A DNA stretch of 64,000 nucleotides from Siphonodentalium dalli (Eukaryota; Mollusca; Scaphopoda; Gadilida; Siphonodentaliidae): NCBI GenBank assembly GCA_032622095.1, contig CP136064.1:132873129-132937128 (forward strand), read 5' to 3'. Position numbers and translations under genes: made by a program. Shown one piece after another: positions 11,873 through 22,314 of the stretch. Each line of letters begins with the position of its first letter. The stretch's first letter is position 1. Under the pieces are notes generated by a model. That model was given only the letters and a program-made list of their open reading frames with translations, searched no databases and was not told the origin of the DNA.

Positions 11873-13747
11873 ATGTCAGACCAACACGTGGTGATCGATG
11901 GAAACAGCTATGCTATTATTTCGCCAGTTCCCGGTATACCTGTTCTACGATATGAGGATCCGGACAGCCCTGATACGTCCAGCTATATGTACAATAGACA
12001 AACTGTTCAATCACAACCAGACGTTAATTCCACACTGCCTGATTATTTCTCTGACAATCGATATCCGGATCTGGATGAGATCTTCCACCTCCCAAAAGAT
12101 AAATTCATCGCAGGACTGCACCACATCGTGACAAATGATTCTGATCTGCGCAACATTCGTACAAACTTTTTCGTTGAGGCCCAAATCATTTGCAGTGACC
12201 TTTCAGATTACTGCCTGAAAAGTCGCATCCAACGCGATCCGGAATTAGGAGGTCTTCCTGTCAGCAGTCGTTTGGTTAAAGACATCTACAACCTCGTTCA
12301 ATTTCTTCATGGTGGTGCGTTTGACGATATCCGCGACTGCATTACGAGGAGTCAATCTAAGAAACTGTCTCAGACCGATAAAAATCCGACGGAGCCAACA
12401 CAAAAGTGCCCGTGTAATTCAATGTGCATTCAGGACAAGCTTGCTGAAGTTCTTACCGAGTTGACTCTGATGAAAACAAATAATAAAACCACAACAGATA
12501 ATTTGCAGCGTGACATGAAGTCCATGTTGGACGGACAAAATGACCTGAGCATCCGTGTTGGGAATCTGGAGAAATCTTACACTGAGCTTGATATAAAGTG
12601 TAAATCGAACGCGACTTCAATCGGTAACGTTATGGGTAATTACACATCATTGAATGAAACAATATCACGTATGAATGACGAAAAGTGCACTGGTGTTGTG
12701 AGTCTCAAGAACCGCATCAAACTAATCGAGGACGAAATAAAAGTCAACAGTGACAGCAATGATCACATTTCTAAACTGTTCGTTGAGAAGGAGAAGGATC
12801 TCGTTAAAACATTTGTTCGAACAGAGACCTTGAAAGGTAAACTGAACGGAATGAAGAAGGAAATTAAAGAGTCGCTCCAAATGTCGGACGACGTAATTGA
12901 AAGCATCGAAAGGAAATTCAGCACGATGTTCGAATTCTTCGCAAGAGATATCACCGAAAAGTTCAATGATATGTGCGAAGTTGTCCAAAACTTCCAAACG
13001 CATGTATCTCCACAATCGGCTCTTGTTCAGCCACTCGATCCTAGCTTCCATTTGTCGCTCTCGGTTACTCCAGACGCATCCAAACATTCTCTTCCATCTT
13101 CATCCCCGCAGCGACCACGATCCAAATCACGCGGAACGACTAAGCAGCATCCTTCAGAATCACCAATAGACTTACCGAGTAATTCAGAAAACGCGGGTGA
13201 TATACAGCATAGGTATCCTCAGAACTCTACTACAATTTCTCAGCAGGCGAAACAATCGACAAAACCAGCTAGTCAAACGAATGTATCGTATTCACCTGAA
13301 CGCGATATTGACAGTGATCCTGCATCCCTGCACGGCTTGTCTGGTACACTTCGTTCGGTTCAAACATATTCATCTGAGAGTGGTATCAACAGTATCCCTG
13401 TCTTCTCACCTGACCCTCCTGCGCACGAGGATAACATTAGTGATGGACCCGATAACCAAAACGGTTTTGAAGGAGTTCCACAGTTTCGCAAACGCACACG
13501 TAAACTATTTGTGAGTGGTATTTCCATGAAAACCAGAGACGAAAATATTTGGGCGTTCTTGGAAGACAAGGGTGTCTTTCCAACGTTTGTGCGATTAATG
13601 TCAAGATCACGTAAAGGAACACAGTCTGCAAGAGTTCATATCCACGCTAGTGATCTAGATACAATTCACAGTGACGGGTTTTGGCCTCGGGGTGTGATCT
13701 TTAGACTCTGGAAGAACGATCCCCCCATACGCAATCATGGCAGCTAG
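11873..13747 (+). CDS. LINE-B ORF1, coiled-coil RNA-binding-type protein
   Basis: This is an intact frame of 624 residues in the ORF1 position of a non-LTR element, where the product normally binds the element RNA. A short Cys cluster (QKCPCNSMC) is near residue 180. A long charged, heptad-like region follows (about 185-375). A Ser/Pro-rich, low-complexity linker spans about 385-535. The C-terminal domain (about 538-620) begins RKLFVSGIS and looks like an RRM-type fold or the C-terminal ORF1 domain of several clades. The last codons (AAT CAT GGC AGC TAG) overlap the ORF2 start ATG at 13737, suggesting coupled termination and re-initiation. The start was chosen because it gives the full open frame after a long leader. 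Confidence 0.8.
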   Translation: MSDQHVVIDGNSYAIISPVPGIPVLRYEDPDSPDTSSYMYNRQTVQSQPDVNSTLPDYFSDNRYPDLDEIFHLPKDKFIAGLHHIVTNDSDLRNIRTNFFVEAQIICSDLSDYCLKSRIQRDPELGGLPVSSRLVKDIYNLVQFLHGGAFDDIRDCITRSQSKKLSQTDKNPTEPTQKCPCNSMCIQDKLAEVLTELTLMKTNNKTTTDNLQRDMKSMLDGQNDLSIRVGNLEKSYTELDIKCKSNATSIGNVMGNYTSLNETISRMNDEKCTGVVSLKNRIKLIEDEIKVNSDSNDHISKLFVEKEKDLVKTFVRTETLKGKLNGMKKEIKESLQMSDDVIESIERKFSTMFEFFARDITEKFNDMCEVVQNFQTHVSPQSALVQPLDPSFHLSLSVTPDASKHSLPSSSPQRPRSKSRGTTKQHPSESPIDLPSNSENAGDIQHRYPQNSTTISQQAKQSTKPASQTNVSYSPERDIDSDPASLHGLSGTLRSVQTYSSESGINSIPVFSPDPPAHEDNISDGPDNQNGFEGVPQFRKRTRKLFVSGISMKTRDENIWAFLEDKGVFPTFVRLMSRSRKGTQSARVHIHASDLDTIHSDGFWPRGVIFRLWKNDPPIRNHGS

Positions 13748-16700
13748 ACAGACCATTGATCTCGTCTCGTGGAATGCTAGTGGTGTTGTACCCACATCGA
13801 ATTACCTTTCTTTCCTGTTGAGAGAACAACTGTACGACTTTATTGGTATCTCGGAGCATTGGCTCAACGAGGAGAACCTCCACTATCTTCATTCGTTTCA
13901 CGACTCCTACTGTTGCCTTGCCAAACACGGGAGAACAATCACCACGAGGACCGGTGGTAGTTTCACACGCGATGGCGTGGCCATCTTAATAAGGAAGCAC
14001 CTGGCGAATCAGTGTATTGTTCTGGATACAGGTTCTGACAGGATTGTTGGATTGCAAATGAAAGTTAAATCATCCGAATATATAAGTGTTCTCCAAGTCT
14101 ATCTTCCGAGCACTTCACACAGCGACGATTATTATGCATAGTGCCTGGATTCTCTGAACGATCTGATAGATAACTTTTCTTCGAGAGGTCCAGTGATTGT
14201 TATGGGCGACATAAACTCCCACTTGATTCGTACCACTGGCGAGCATCTCCCGGTGGGCCACGAAAACAGATCACAACTCATAAACGATATGCTAACTCGC
14301 ACACAATCCTTTTCGGTTACCTGTCTGGAATCATGCATTGGTCCTGCATTCTCTTATTACCCTTTCTGCACAGTCGCGTCTCCCTCATGGATAGACCACA
14401 TCATTGTGCCGGATATGATGGCAGACCTAATTGTCAACAGTGCTATTCTCGATGACCACGAATTGAACACGTCTAATCATCTACCGGTGTCATGTCGTGT
14501 TACGATACCTGTTTCTCAGAACAGTGCATCTGTTTCGTTCACGAAGTTATTCTTCAATTGGGATAGAATGGACGTCGATTTGTACCAGACTTCACTAGAC
14601 GAGCTGCTCGACACGAATATTTGCTACCCTCTCAAATCACGAGACAATTTAGAAACTTTGTATGCACGCATTGTTAAATCGATACTGCTTGCTTCATCGA
14701 TCGCGTCTCCAGCAGCATCGCGCCATAAGTCTAGGAAATCATTCTGGAATGATGATCTTCAGTCACTGCATGTGGACGTCAAACAGAAACGTATGACGTG
14801 GATAACTGATGGTCGACCTCACTCACACGATGCTCAATCATACGTTCTGTACAAAGAATCCAAACGTTCATTCAGACGGTCGGTGCGCAATGCAGCTCGT
14901 TTGCAAGAACATCGCAAATGTGAAATCCTCGAATTGTGTGCCGCCCAAGACCAGAAACAATTCTGGAAAAAGCTGAGAACTCCGGATGCTTCTCAGACAG
15001 TTTCGGTTCCGCTATGGACTTCGAAGGTAGAACACTCAGAGATCAACGCGAAATTCTTGAAGCTTGGCGAGCATATTTCGAAAACCTGTACACTCCCTCT
15101 GCTCATTCTGATCCTGAGTTTGAGGAAAGTATAAGATTACAACTTAATTCACTGCTTGATGAGTCTCACCCGGAATTCAATTGTGATGTGTTCTGCGGAC
15201 CAATTAGTAATATTGAAGTGATATCGGTTTTACGACGACTGAAGCGTAACAAATCAGGCGGTATTGACCAAATCACAAACGACCATCTAACTAATGGGAG
15301 TGCATCGCTTTCGAACGCTCTATGTCGTCTGTTCAACGGAATTATCCAACTCGGATGGATACCACCCTCTCTCAAATATGGGATAATCGTGCCGTTATAC
15401 AAGGGCGATCCTAAGCCGAAGCAACTTCCTGACAGCTACAGAGCGATAACCTTGTTGCCCGTGATTTACAAAGTCTTCGAACGTATCCTTCTCAGCAGAT
15501 TTCTTGATGACCGTGACATCGCAAAGTCCACACACGAGTTGCAGCACGGTTTCCAGAAAGGAGTTAGCTGCCAGATGTCTGCGTTTCTTGTCAAAGAATT
15601 CATCCACTATACTGGTGATCTCGATGCTCGTGCCTATGTGTGTTTTTTGGACTCAGCAAAAGCCTTCGATCGGGTATGGCACGAAGGTCTCTTGTTGAAA
15701 ATTCATCAACTGGGTTTCCGTGGACAGATACTACGTGTCGTGGCCAGCATGTATTCTGATTGCTCAAGTCGCGTGCTGTATAATGGATCTCTCTCAAATA
15801 CACTCACAGTGAAACAAGGAACAAGGCAGGGGCCTGTGTGCTCCCCGTTCTTCTACCTCGTGTACATAAATGACTTGCTGAAACAATTGAACTCATCAAA
15901 CTGCGGGTTTTCAATGGAATATGTGCCATGCGCCGCCCCGACGGCAGCAGACGACATAGCTCTACTTTCGTTATCAAAAGCTGGAATGGACAGTCTTCTG
16001 AAATTATGTTTCAACTACAGCCGACTATGGCGTTTTAATTTTCCGACACCAAAAGTGTAGTAATCGTTTTTAATGAGACGAAGCGTCAGGACGAATCCCA
16101 CAACAGGCAGTGGTTCATCGGAGATCTACCAATATCAGAAACTTCTTCGTGTGTGCACCTAGGAATTCAGCATAACAAGTTTCAAAATGACTCCATCCGA
16201 GCGAAAGTTTTAACAACGAAACTGCGTAAAAGTTACTTCGCCCTTGCTGGAAAGCAGCCTTTGAAATCGTGCTCTCCCCTGACGATGGGATACATGCTGA
16301 AGTCGGTTGTCCTTCCAAGGGCGTTATATGGATGCGAGTTCACACCAGTCAATACCCGTTCTATGAGCATCTCACTCGAGCGAGCCTTCCGATGCTGTGT
16401 AAAACATATAGAATCTCTTCCCGAACGAACATCAACGGACGTCGCTCTCAGCTTGTTGGGACTCCTTCCTCTTGAGTCCGAAATCCATATGAAAAAGTTG
16501 AATTTCCTTGGCCATCTGATCCACCTTCCCCAAGGACACCAAGTACCGCTAAAGATCTTCCTCTTACGATTCTTTCAATACACTCTGTTCGATAGACACA
16601 CTACTGGATTTGTTCCCTACATTGTTCATGTTCTTCGGCAATATAAACTCTACAATGTCCTTGACAGCTTTGTACAATCAGAATCTACATGGAAAAATAT

Positions 16701-17226
16701 TTACAAAAAAGCTGTTCGAGACCACTATTGCTCATTCTGGAAATCATCCGTTGACAACAACCCATCACTATCTACGTTTCGGCTAGTTCATTCCGATCCC
16801 AGCACTCCCTGGTCGATATGGACACTTCTTAGACAGTATCCCAACCGTTCAGTTCAACTTCGGAAGCTCGCCCTGCTACTTAATAAGACTACTTACATTA
16901 ACAATCTGACATGCTGCGCATGTGGTAAGCAATATATCAACGAACTTCTCCATGCAATTAGGTACTGCTCTTCGAGTGTTATTCTGTCGCTACGAAATAG
17001 CTACTGGGAGACAATTCTCAACCACTATGGAGTTTCTGTGTTTTTATTCATGCACGATTCCTTGAGCGACGAAGAACTTCAAGCACTTATTCTGGGAGGG
17101 GATGTTCCAACACAGCAACAGAATCTACTCGACAATAAGCACGCAATAATTCTGTTCTCTGCATCGTACCTTCTTGCCTCGTGCTCACTGATTAGAGGAA
17201 AACCAATGACATACAGCCGTGGTTGA
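13737..17226 (+). pseudogene. LINE-B ORF2: endonuclease and reverse transcriptase, broken
   Basis: The N-terminal part is an apurinic-type endonuclease with recognisable blocks: VSWNASG, ISEHWL, VYLPS, VMGDINSH (near 14205), SWIDHI and TSNHLPVS (near 14475). An in-frame TAG at 14139-14141 interrupts it. The linker carries GRPHSHDAQSYVLYKESKR. A frameshift near 15000-15010 moves reading to another frame, where the RT begins (LKRNKSGGIDQITNDHL; YKGDPKPKQLPDSYRAI; HGFQKGVSCQMS). Motif A is FLDSAKAFDRVW (about 15643), motif B KQGTRQGPVCSPFF and motif C AADDIALLS (15949-15955, Ala in place of the usual Tyr). A second frameshift lies near 16045. The C-terminal part (16153-17226) includes a CCxC...H...C cluster (16910-16970). 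Only three breaks are seen, so decay is recent. Confidence 0.9.
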
Positions 17227-17400
17227 ATCCACACTACATCTTATAATGTGGCATGCACATTCTGCATACTAACTTTCACATATGCTGTCACATAAGTATA
17301 TAGCATACTTTTTCACAGCTGTCTTACTGATGTTCAAAATTGTAAATAATCTTGTTGTAAATACTCTTCTCCAGAAATGGAGGTATTGAAATAAATATAT

Positions 17401-17632
17401 GTTTAGTACCCGCAATAATTAGGCGCTATTCTCGTGATAACCTTAGGCGACTTGTTGCGGAATATTTTGTTTGTTGTTGACCTAGACGTACCCGCCACGA
17501 TAACGCGCTATATTGGTGATAACGTTCACCCATATAGACCCACGCGGCGTGACCTGTAACCCCTGTTAGCTCAGGATCAGGCGCTCAAATCAACAATCAA
17601 ACCGTCTACTAGAATACTCTTCCTATACTACT
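17401..17632 (-). repeat. Right arm of the Polinton palindrome, outer part
   Basis: This is the inverted match of 7459-7690, from GTTTAGTACCCGCAATAATT to CTTCCTATACTACT, and it continues the arm cut at 10989. It ends directly on inverted LINE-A sequence (GATAAGCCACAG). Confidence 0.9.
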
Positions 17633-19008
17633 GATAAGCCACAGAGAAATTCTGGACTGTAAAATCCACGAGAAAGTACCACTGATTTATATATTACCAT
17701 TGAACTCTGAGGTGTTATGCCTCCTGCGTACAGACCAGCTGTGCTTAACATAAGATATGTCGACCGAATTTTTGAGCTGACACTTTCTGTAAGAGTGTTT
17801 GGAAAGTCACTTTTGTGTAATGGTATGCCCAGGTGCGTGACTGAATCCGTTTTATTAACTGCTATGCCATTTAGCATCCATGTGCGATTGATAGAGGCGT
17901 ATTTAGATTTTTCATTGAAGATAATTACCTGACATTTCTGTTGGTTATACATAAATCGCCATTTTTTACTGTAATTGCCACATATATTACACAATTTTTG
18001 TATGCCATATGATGAAAGCGAGAGGAGGGTCATATCATGTGCCTGTGTGGGAGACGAGCAGTTGATATCTCGCAGCCTGAAACCAAAGTTCGAGTGTTCG
18101 AGCTCACTGAGCAAACTGTCTATGTAGATGGCGTAGAAAATCGGGGCGAGGGTACTTCCCTGCCTTGTTCCCTGGCTAATAGATATTATACGTGATGCAG
18201 GGGGGGGGGTCGGAAAAAAATTTCAGGCACGTATGGCATTTTTTCCCTTTCGATCATTTTTTGTACCCACCCACCCCCACCGCCAAATTTTTTTCCGTTT
18301 TCGGCAGTTTTTTCCGACCATTTTTTGACACCCACCCCCCCTTTTAACACTAAAACAGAGATTTGCGGCGGAAAATTCACTGTAAACAGCTGTATATGAA
18401 CTTCTGTGCATACTATTTATCATGGATGTTAACATGGACATGTAAATAGGAATGAGTCATTTTGAAGTCATTCGGCCAAAAAAACATGGCCGCCAGCGGC
18501 CATCTTGGATTTCAAAATTTGCAACAAAATACAACACGATAACTGCCTGCAGTCAGTTTAGCAGTTAGAATTACATTATTTCTCTCATTCAAAGTGGTTT
18601 TGAAGCCCAACTCATTGCCAAAACACTAAAAAACAAGCAGGAATTTTGTTTTTTAGTTGCGGAAAAAATTGCTTGTTGGTGGCTTTGACCACCCACCCAC
18701 CCCGGCATACGTGCCGGAATTCAAAAAGCTTGTATAGAAGACCGTTGATCCAGACAGTATCAAAGGCTTTGCGTACATCTAGAAAACATGCGAAAAGACG
18801 TGAATTATTTTCCCCTGCATACGAAATGCTTTCCTGAATTATGTATGATGACATAAGACAGCTTATTTTTTTTTGAAAACCGTGTTGTAAAGGGTGGGTT
18901 GTTATCAGGTTATGGGCGTTTCTCTCCATGCGGTTCAGAACGTTTCTTTCAAGTATTTTGTATATGACTGGGAGTAAGGTGATGGCTCGGCAACTGTCGA
19001 ACTTTGAT
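17633..19008 (-). pseudogene. Inverted copy of LINE-A 5' part
   Basis: The complement of this block matches 4846-5770 of LINE-A, including the frame 17633-18114 (FGFRLRDINCSSPTQA..., near-identical to 5289-5770) and the motif A segment FLDVRKAFDTVW near 18770. It is interrupted by a hAT-like MITE at 18198-18721, with loss of about 75 bp of LINE-A. One difference in motif C (AHD here against ADD at 5360) shows that the copies have since diverged. It ends at CTTTGAT (19008), where plus-strand LINE-A resumes, so the whole block is an inverted duplication lying inside its parent element. Confidence 0.9.
18198..18721. mobile_element. hAT-like MITE, one end truncated
   Basis: It begins with CAGGGGGGGGGGTCGGAAAA and is the inverted relative of the complete element at 58178-58743. 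The right end stops at CCGGAATT, about 22 bp short of the expected terminal G run. Flanking LINE-A sequence is also missing, so a deletion removed the right end. It carries no coding capacity. Confidence 0.75.
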
Positions 19009-20274
19009 GCCCGATGCAGGACCGATGTCGTTACTGGCCTGCTAGGAACATATCCACTTCAAGTTAGTATTGATGCCAGAAAAATTTCACTCTTTGGAGC
19101 CCTTTGTCGACTAACGCCTGGAAAGGCTTGTAAAACAATCTTTGAAACTAGGCTGTTTGATTACGTTTACTCACAGAACCCGACAACAACTTTTATTGGC
19201 GAAGTATTTTCATTACTCGTGAAATACAACTTGACTGATGCAGTATATGAGTACATCAGGTCTGGCGTATTTCTCTCGAAAGAGTCGTGGAAGGCGCTAA
19301 CGAGAAATAATATTCGAAACACAACCGAGTCAGATTGGAAAATTAGAACGGAAATTGATCCATCATTCAATCGGTTTCGGAATGTACATGACAACCTAAA
19401 CATATCTGATCTTTGGCGACTCTGTCGAAAAATTCACATAATAAACATTCCTATCTAACCACAGCTCTTGTGATCGATGCAACAACGTACTTAAACGAAG
19501 CACTAATCCAGTGTCCTAACTGCTATAAAATGTACCTTGATAAAGTACAGCACGTTCTCATTGAATGCAGTTCCCTGACATCACTACGGAATAATATGTT
19601 TTTTTATATTATTGATCGTTATGGCGTAGAATGTTTTATCAAGATTGATGATCTTTCAATGGACGAAATGATCTTGCTTCATTTGACTCATATTACTGGT
19701 GATATGTGTACAGCAGTTGATGATATAGACGTCTTTCTGGACTTCATGGTAACGATTACTGCCAAATTATGGATGTGGTTCAATGCACTCTTGCAGAGAA
19801 ATGTTTCCTAGTCCATTGAATAATACAAATCAGTCAGCCCATCATCATCATCATCATTATCATCATCGTCGTCACCACCATCGACATAATCATCGTCATC
19901 ATCATCGCCGTCGTCCATGTCATCATCTTAATCTTCATCGTCGTCATCGCCACCGTCATCATTGACGTCATCGTCATAATCTAATTTCCCCATCTTCAAC
20001 ATCATCTTCATCATCATGTACATCATCATCATCGTCATCATCATCATTATCATTATCATCATCATCATCAATATAGTCATCTTCTTCCTCATGTTCAACA
20101 TTAACATCGTCATCATCGATCAACGTCGTCGTTCTCAACATCATCCCAATCATCATCATCATCATCGTCAGTATATCCACCCATGATATATATTCATTAT
20201 GTTGTGCATAACAATGTTATATTCTTTGTAAAATCTTCAATATCTGGAGGAAATAAAGATATAATAATAATAAT
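19009..20274 (+). pseudogene. LINE-A, 3' part: RT C-terminus and 3' UTR
   Basis: Translation resumes with RTDVVTGLLGTYPLQVSIDA, matching STDVALSLLGLLPLESEIH of LINE-B, and continues through KISLFGALCRLTPGK to 19458. After a frameshift near 19410-19450 the last part runs to 19811 and contains a Cys/His cluster (CPNCYKMY...VLIECS, about 19510-19575). Bases 19812-20274 are the 3' untranslated region. They include a long TCA/ATC repeat and end in GGAGGAAATAAAGATATAAT with (AAT)n just before the right direct repeat. This is the natural 3' end of the element that starts at 4184. Confidence 0.88.
19838..20175 (+). repeat. (TCA)n trinucleotide repeat
   Basis: About 340 bases of imperfect TCA/TCG/TTA triplets lie within the LINE-A 3' UTR. 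The His-rich and Asp/Met-rich open frames it produces on both strands are artefacts of the repeat. Confidence 0.95.
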
Positions 20275-21196
20275 AAAATACATGTATTTTACATACAGAA
20301 ATTACATGCATGTGTGTATCCACCCTAAACGTGGCAGAGATACAGATTTCACACTTTTGCTTCCAAAGAGGTGACATCAACTCCTAAATATATCCTCGGA
20401 AATCACTAAACTATTCGATCTCACAATGAGAGGTCCTTGGATGATGTGAATGGGGCAGAGCTGTGACAATTAAAACTACCCCAACCATCCAAAATACTTT
20501 AACCCCTTCTTAATACAAATTATTTGAACTTTTAAATTAAAGTTGAATTCCTGTGATAATAGTTTTGATAATCTGAATTATAGCAGGGAAACTCCCAGAT
20601 ATGGTCTCAGTTGAGAAAACATTTTGTTTTGTAATCTTATTGGGCGTACTCTATTTGTTTGCATGAAGTACTCTGGTAACTTCCATTGCGTATATACACG
20701 ATTGCAATTGGACAAATATATGTGTTTTCAGCAGCGCCTGTATCTTTCATTTAAATTGTAAAGGAAACACAATTGAGATAATATTTTTGTGTTGAACGTT
20801 GTTGGGACAACATGAATATGATCACATTTCCATTATAACCATTGATATTACTGTAAATTCATCTTATACAGGAGCAGAATAAACACAAGTTTTAATAATT
20901 TTTAAGTTGATATGCCAATTGATACCAGAGAAGAATGCGGAGGTGAAAACTTACATTTATTTTATTGTTGAATACACCAATTAAGCAACTTCCTTTAGTC
21001 ATAACATATATCATCAACATACCATAACATTATCTGGACCATATGCATTTGCATGCATTCTTCTTTCGAACGACGAGTCGCTAGATAAATGGTTACCAGT
21101 GTTCTACATTGGTGCCTCGTGTGCTCGGAGTTAGTAAAAAAAAGGGGAAAGTCGCGCGAGGCAATTTGAATAAACCGATTTTTTTGGTGATACAAT
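20275..21196 (+). repeat. ~930-bp direct repeat, right copy
   Basis: It is the partner of 3244-4183. It begins immediately after the (AAT)n tail of LINE-A and ends at GGTGATACAAT, after which unique sequence follows. Joining the left flank to this copy gives a continuous, undisturbed pre-insertion site. Confidence 0.85.
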
Positions 21197-21723
21197 CTGA
21201 AAAAGTCGAATTATACACCACAAAACTAGATCGAGATATCCGTGGTAACTCTAGATACTGACCAATCATTACAAGGCGTTTAAGCATGTTTAGCCAGGGT
21301 CGTATTACAGTATGGTATGTACATATAGGCTGTTAACTCTGTGTGTCTATGCTGATGAAGTGTAGATCTATTATGCTGACAATTTCGATGAAATATTATC
21401 AGTTGTTACATGCTGAAAACCCTTCCCTATATTTTTTAATTACACTTCAGGGTGGGACAGGAAAACACTCCATGATACAAGATTGAAATTTTTGGTTTTT
21501 TAATTTTTGGGACCCACGACATCGGGACCGCATGTGTTTTCCTTTTAGATATCGGACACCCACCCCCTACACACGTGTTTTCCAAAGGCAACTGGTGACC
21601 CACCCCCAAAGTTGGATAACAAAAACGATTAAAATAACAGGATAAGACAGACATATGGTGTGAGCGGCGGCCGCTGTGAGCCGTTTGAAATAACCATCCA
21701 GATGAAATGTCAATCAATGAAGC
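21197..21723. other. Stretch without recognised feature
   Basis: No gene or repeat pair was recognised. The minus-strand open frame at 21436-21717 has no recognisable domain and no splice support. Confidence 0.45.
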
Positions 21724-21727
21724 TTAA

Positions 21728-22310
21728 AGGGGTACTGTACGCCATTTTCATTAAATTTCCGGTGACAACAACGATCTAATATCGATAATATATAGAAACA
21801 TAAGTAATTTGAGTCGAAGATGTATTCTGTAAACGCTCAGGTTAATAGGCTATCTTAAAATTTAATAATTTAAAAGTTAATAATTTGATATAAATTGAAT
21901 TTATGACTGGAGCCATAAAATGGCGTCAATTAAATTACGAATTTCAGTAATCAAACAAAGTAATTGGGGGATAGTGGATTGTTAAACCAATCGCACACAC
22001 GATCGCTTAAAATATTATGATGATACGGGGAGAACACTCAAGCCACTCACTGACTAGCGACGATACAATAACTTAAATGATTATATGGGACTAGTATGCC
22101 TATAATATAACTTTTATTTGATTCATTTGGTTGAAAACTGTACAAAAATTACTCGACAACGACAATTTGTATTTTTGCATTCCGGTAAATTTGTCATCCG
22201 TAACACTACTTCGTACTCAACAGACTTTCAAATAATGGAAAAATTGTTACCTTATTCTCCGACTCGGAGACTATAGAAACCAACAACAACATTTGGCGTA
22301 CAGTACCCCT
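21728..22310. mobile_element. TTAA-flanked MITE, piggyBac-like
   Basis: The terminal inverted repeats AGGGGTACTGTACGCCA (21728-21744) and their exact complement (22294-22310) are flanked by TTAA on both sides (21724-21727 and 22311-22314). A 4-bp TTAA target duplication is typical of piggyBac-type elements. The 583-bp body is non-coding and A+T rich. Confidence 0.8.
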
Positions 22311-22314
22311 TTAA

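Larger units (their letters stand above)
10990..17400 (+). mobile_element. LINE-B, near full-length two-ORF non-LTR retrotransposon
   Basis: The element sits in the right arm of the Polinton palindrome; comparison with the intact left arm fixes both ends. It replaced about 78 bp of target (the equivalent of 7691-7768), so no target duplication is visible. It has a 5' leader (10990-11872), ORF1, ORF2 and a short 3' end finishing in GGAGGTATTGAAATAAATAT. LINE-A ends similarly (GGAGGAAATAAAGATATAAT) and its protein aligns over the whole RT, so both belong to one clade. A 97-codon open frame at 11469-11762 lies in the leader and has no recognisable domain. Confidence 0.9.
7459..17632. mobile_element. 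Polinton/Maverick-like element in palindromic form
   Basis: The outer ends are inverted: AGTAGTATAGGAAGAGTATT at the left, with its complement ending in ACTACT at 17632. The AGT...ACT termini and the packaging-type ATPase fragment in the middle fit a Polinton. Apart from LINE-B (10990-17400) the element is a palindrome, with left arm 7459-8957, right arm 9808-10989 plus 17401-17632, and an 850-bp unique centre. The usual Polinton genes (DNA polymerase B, integrase, capsid, protease) are absent. The left flank is LINE-A and the right flank is the same LINE-A sequence inverted. A normal 6-bp target duplication therefore cannot be tested: CTTATC lies at the left and GATAAG, its complement, at the right. 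Confidence 0.75.

Noticed and set aside
19783-20180. His-rich and Asp/Met-rich open frames on both strands
   Set aside because: They are produced by the TCA/ATC trinucleotide repeat in a LINE 3' UTR.
3244-21196. The two ~930-bp direct repeats as LTRs of an LTR retrotransposon
   Set aside because: No TG..CA ends, primer-binding site or polypurine tract was seen, and the enclosed polymerase is of non-LTR type with its own 3' tail.
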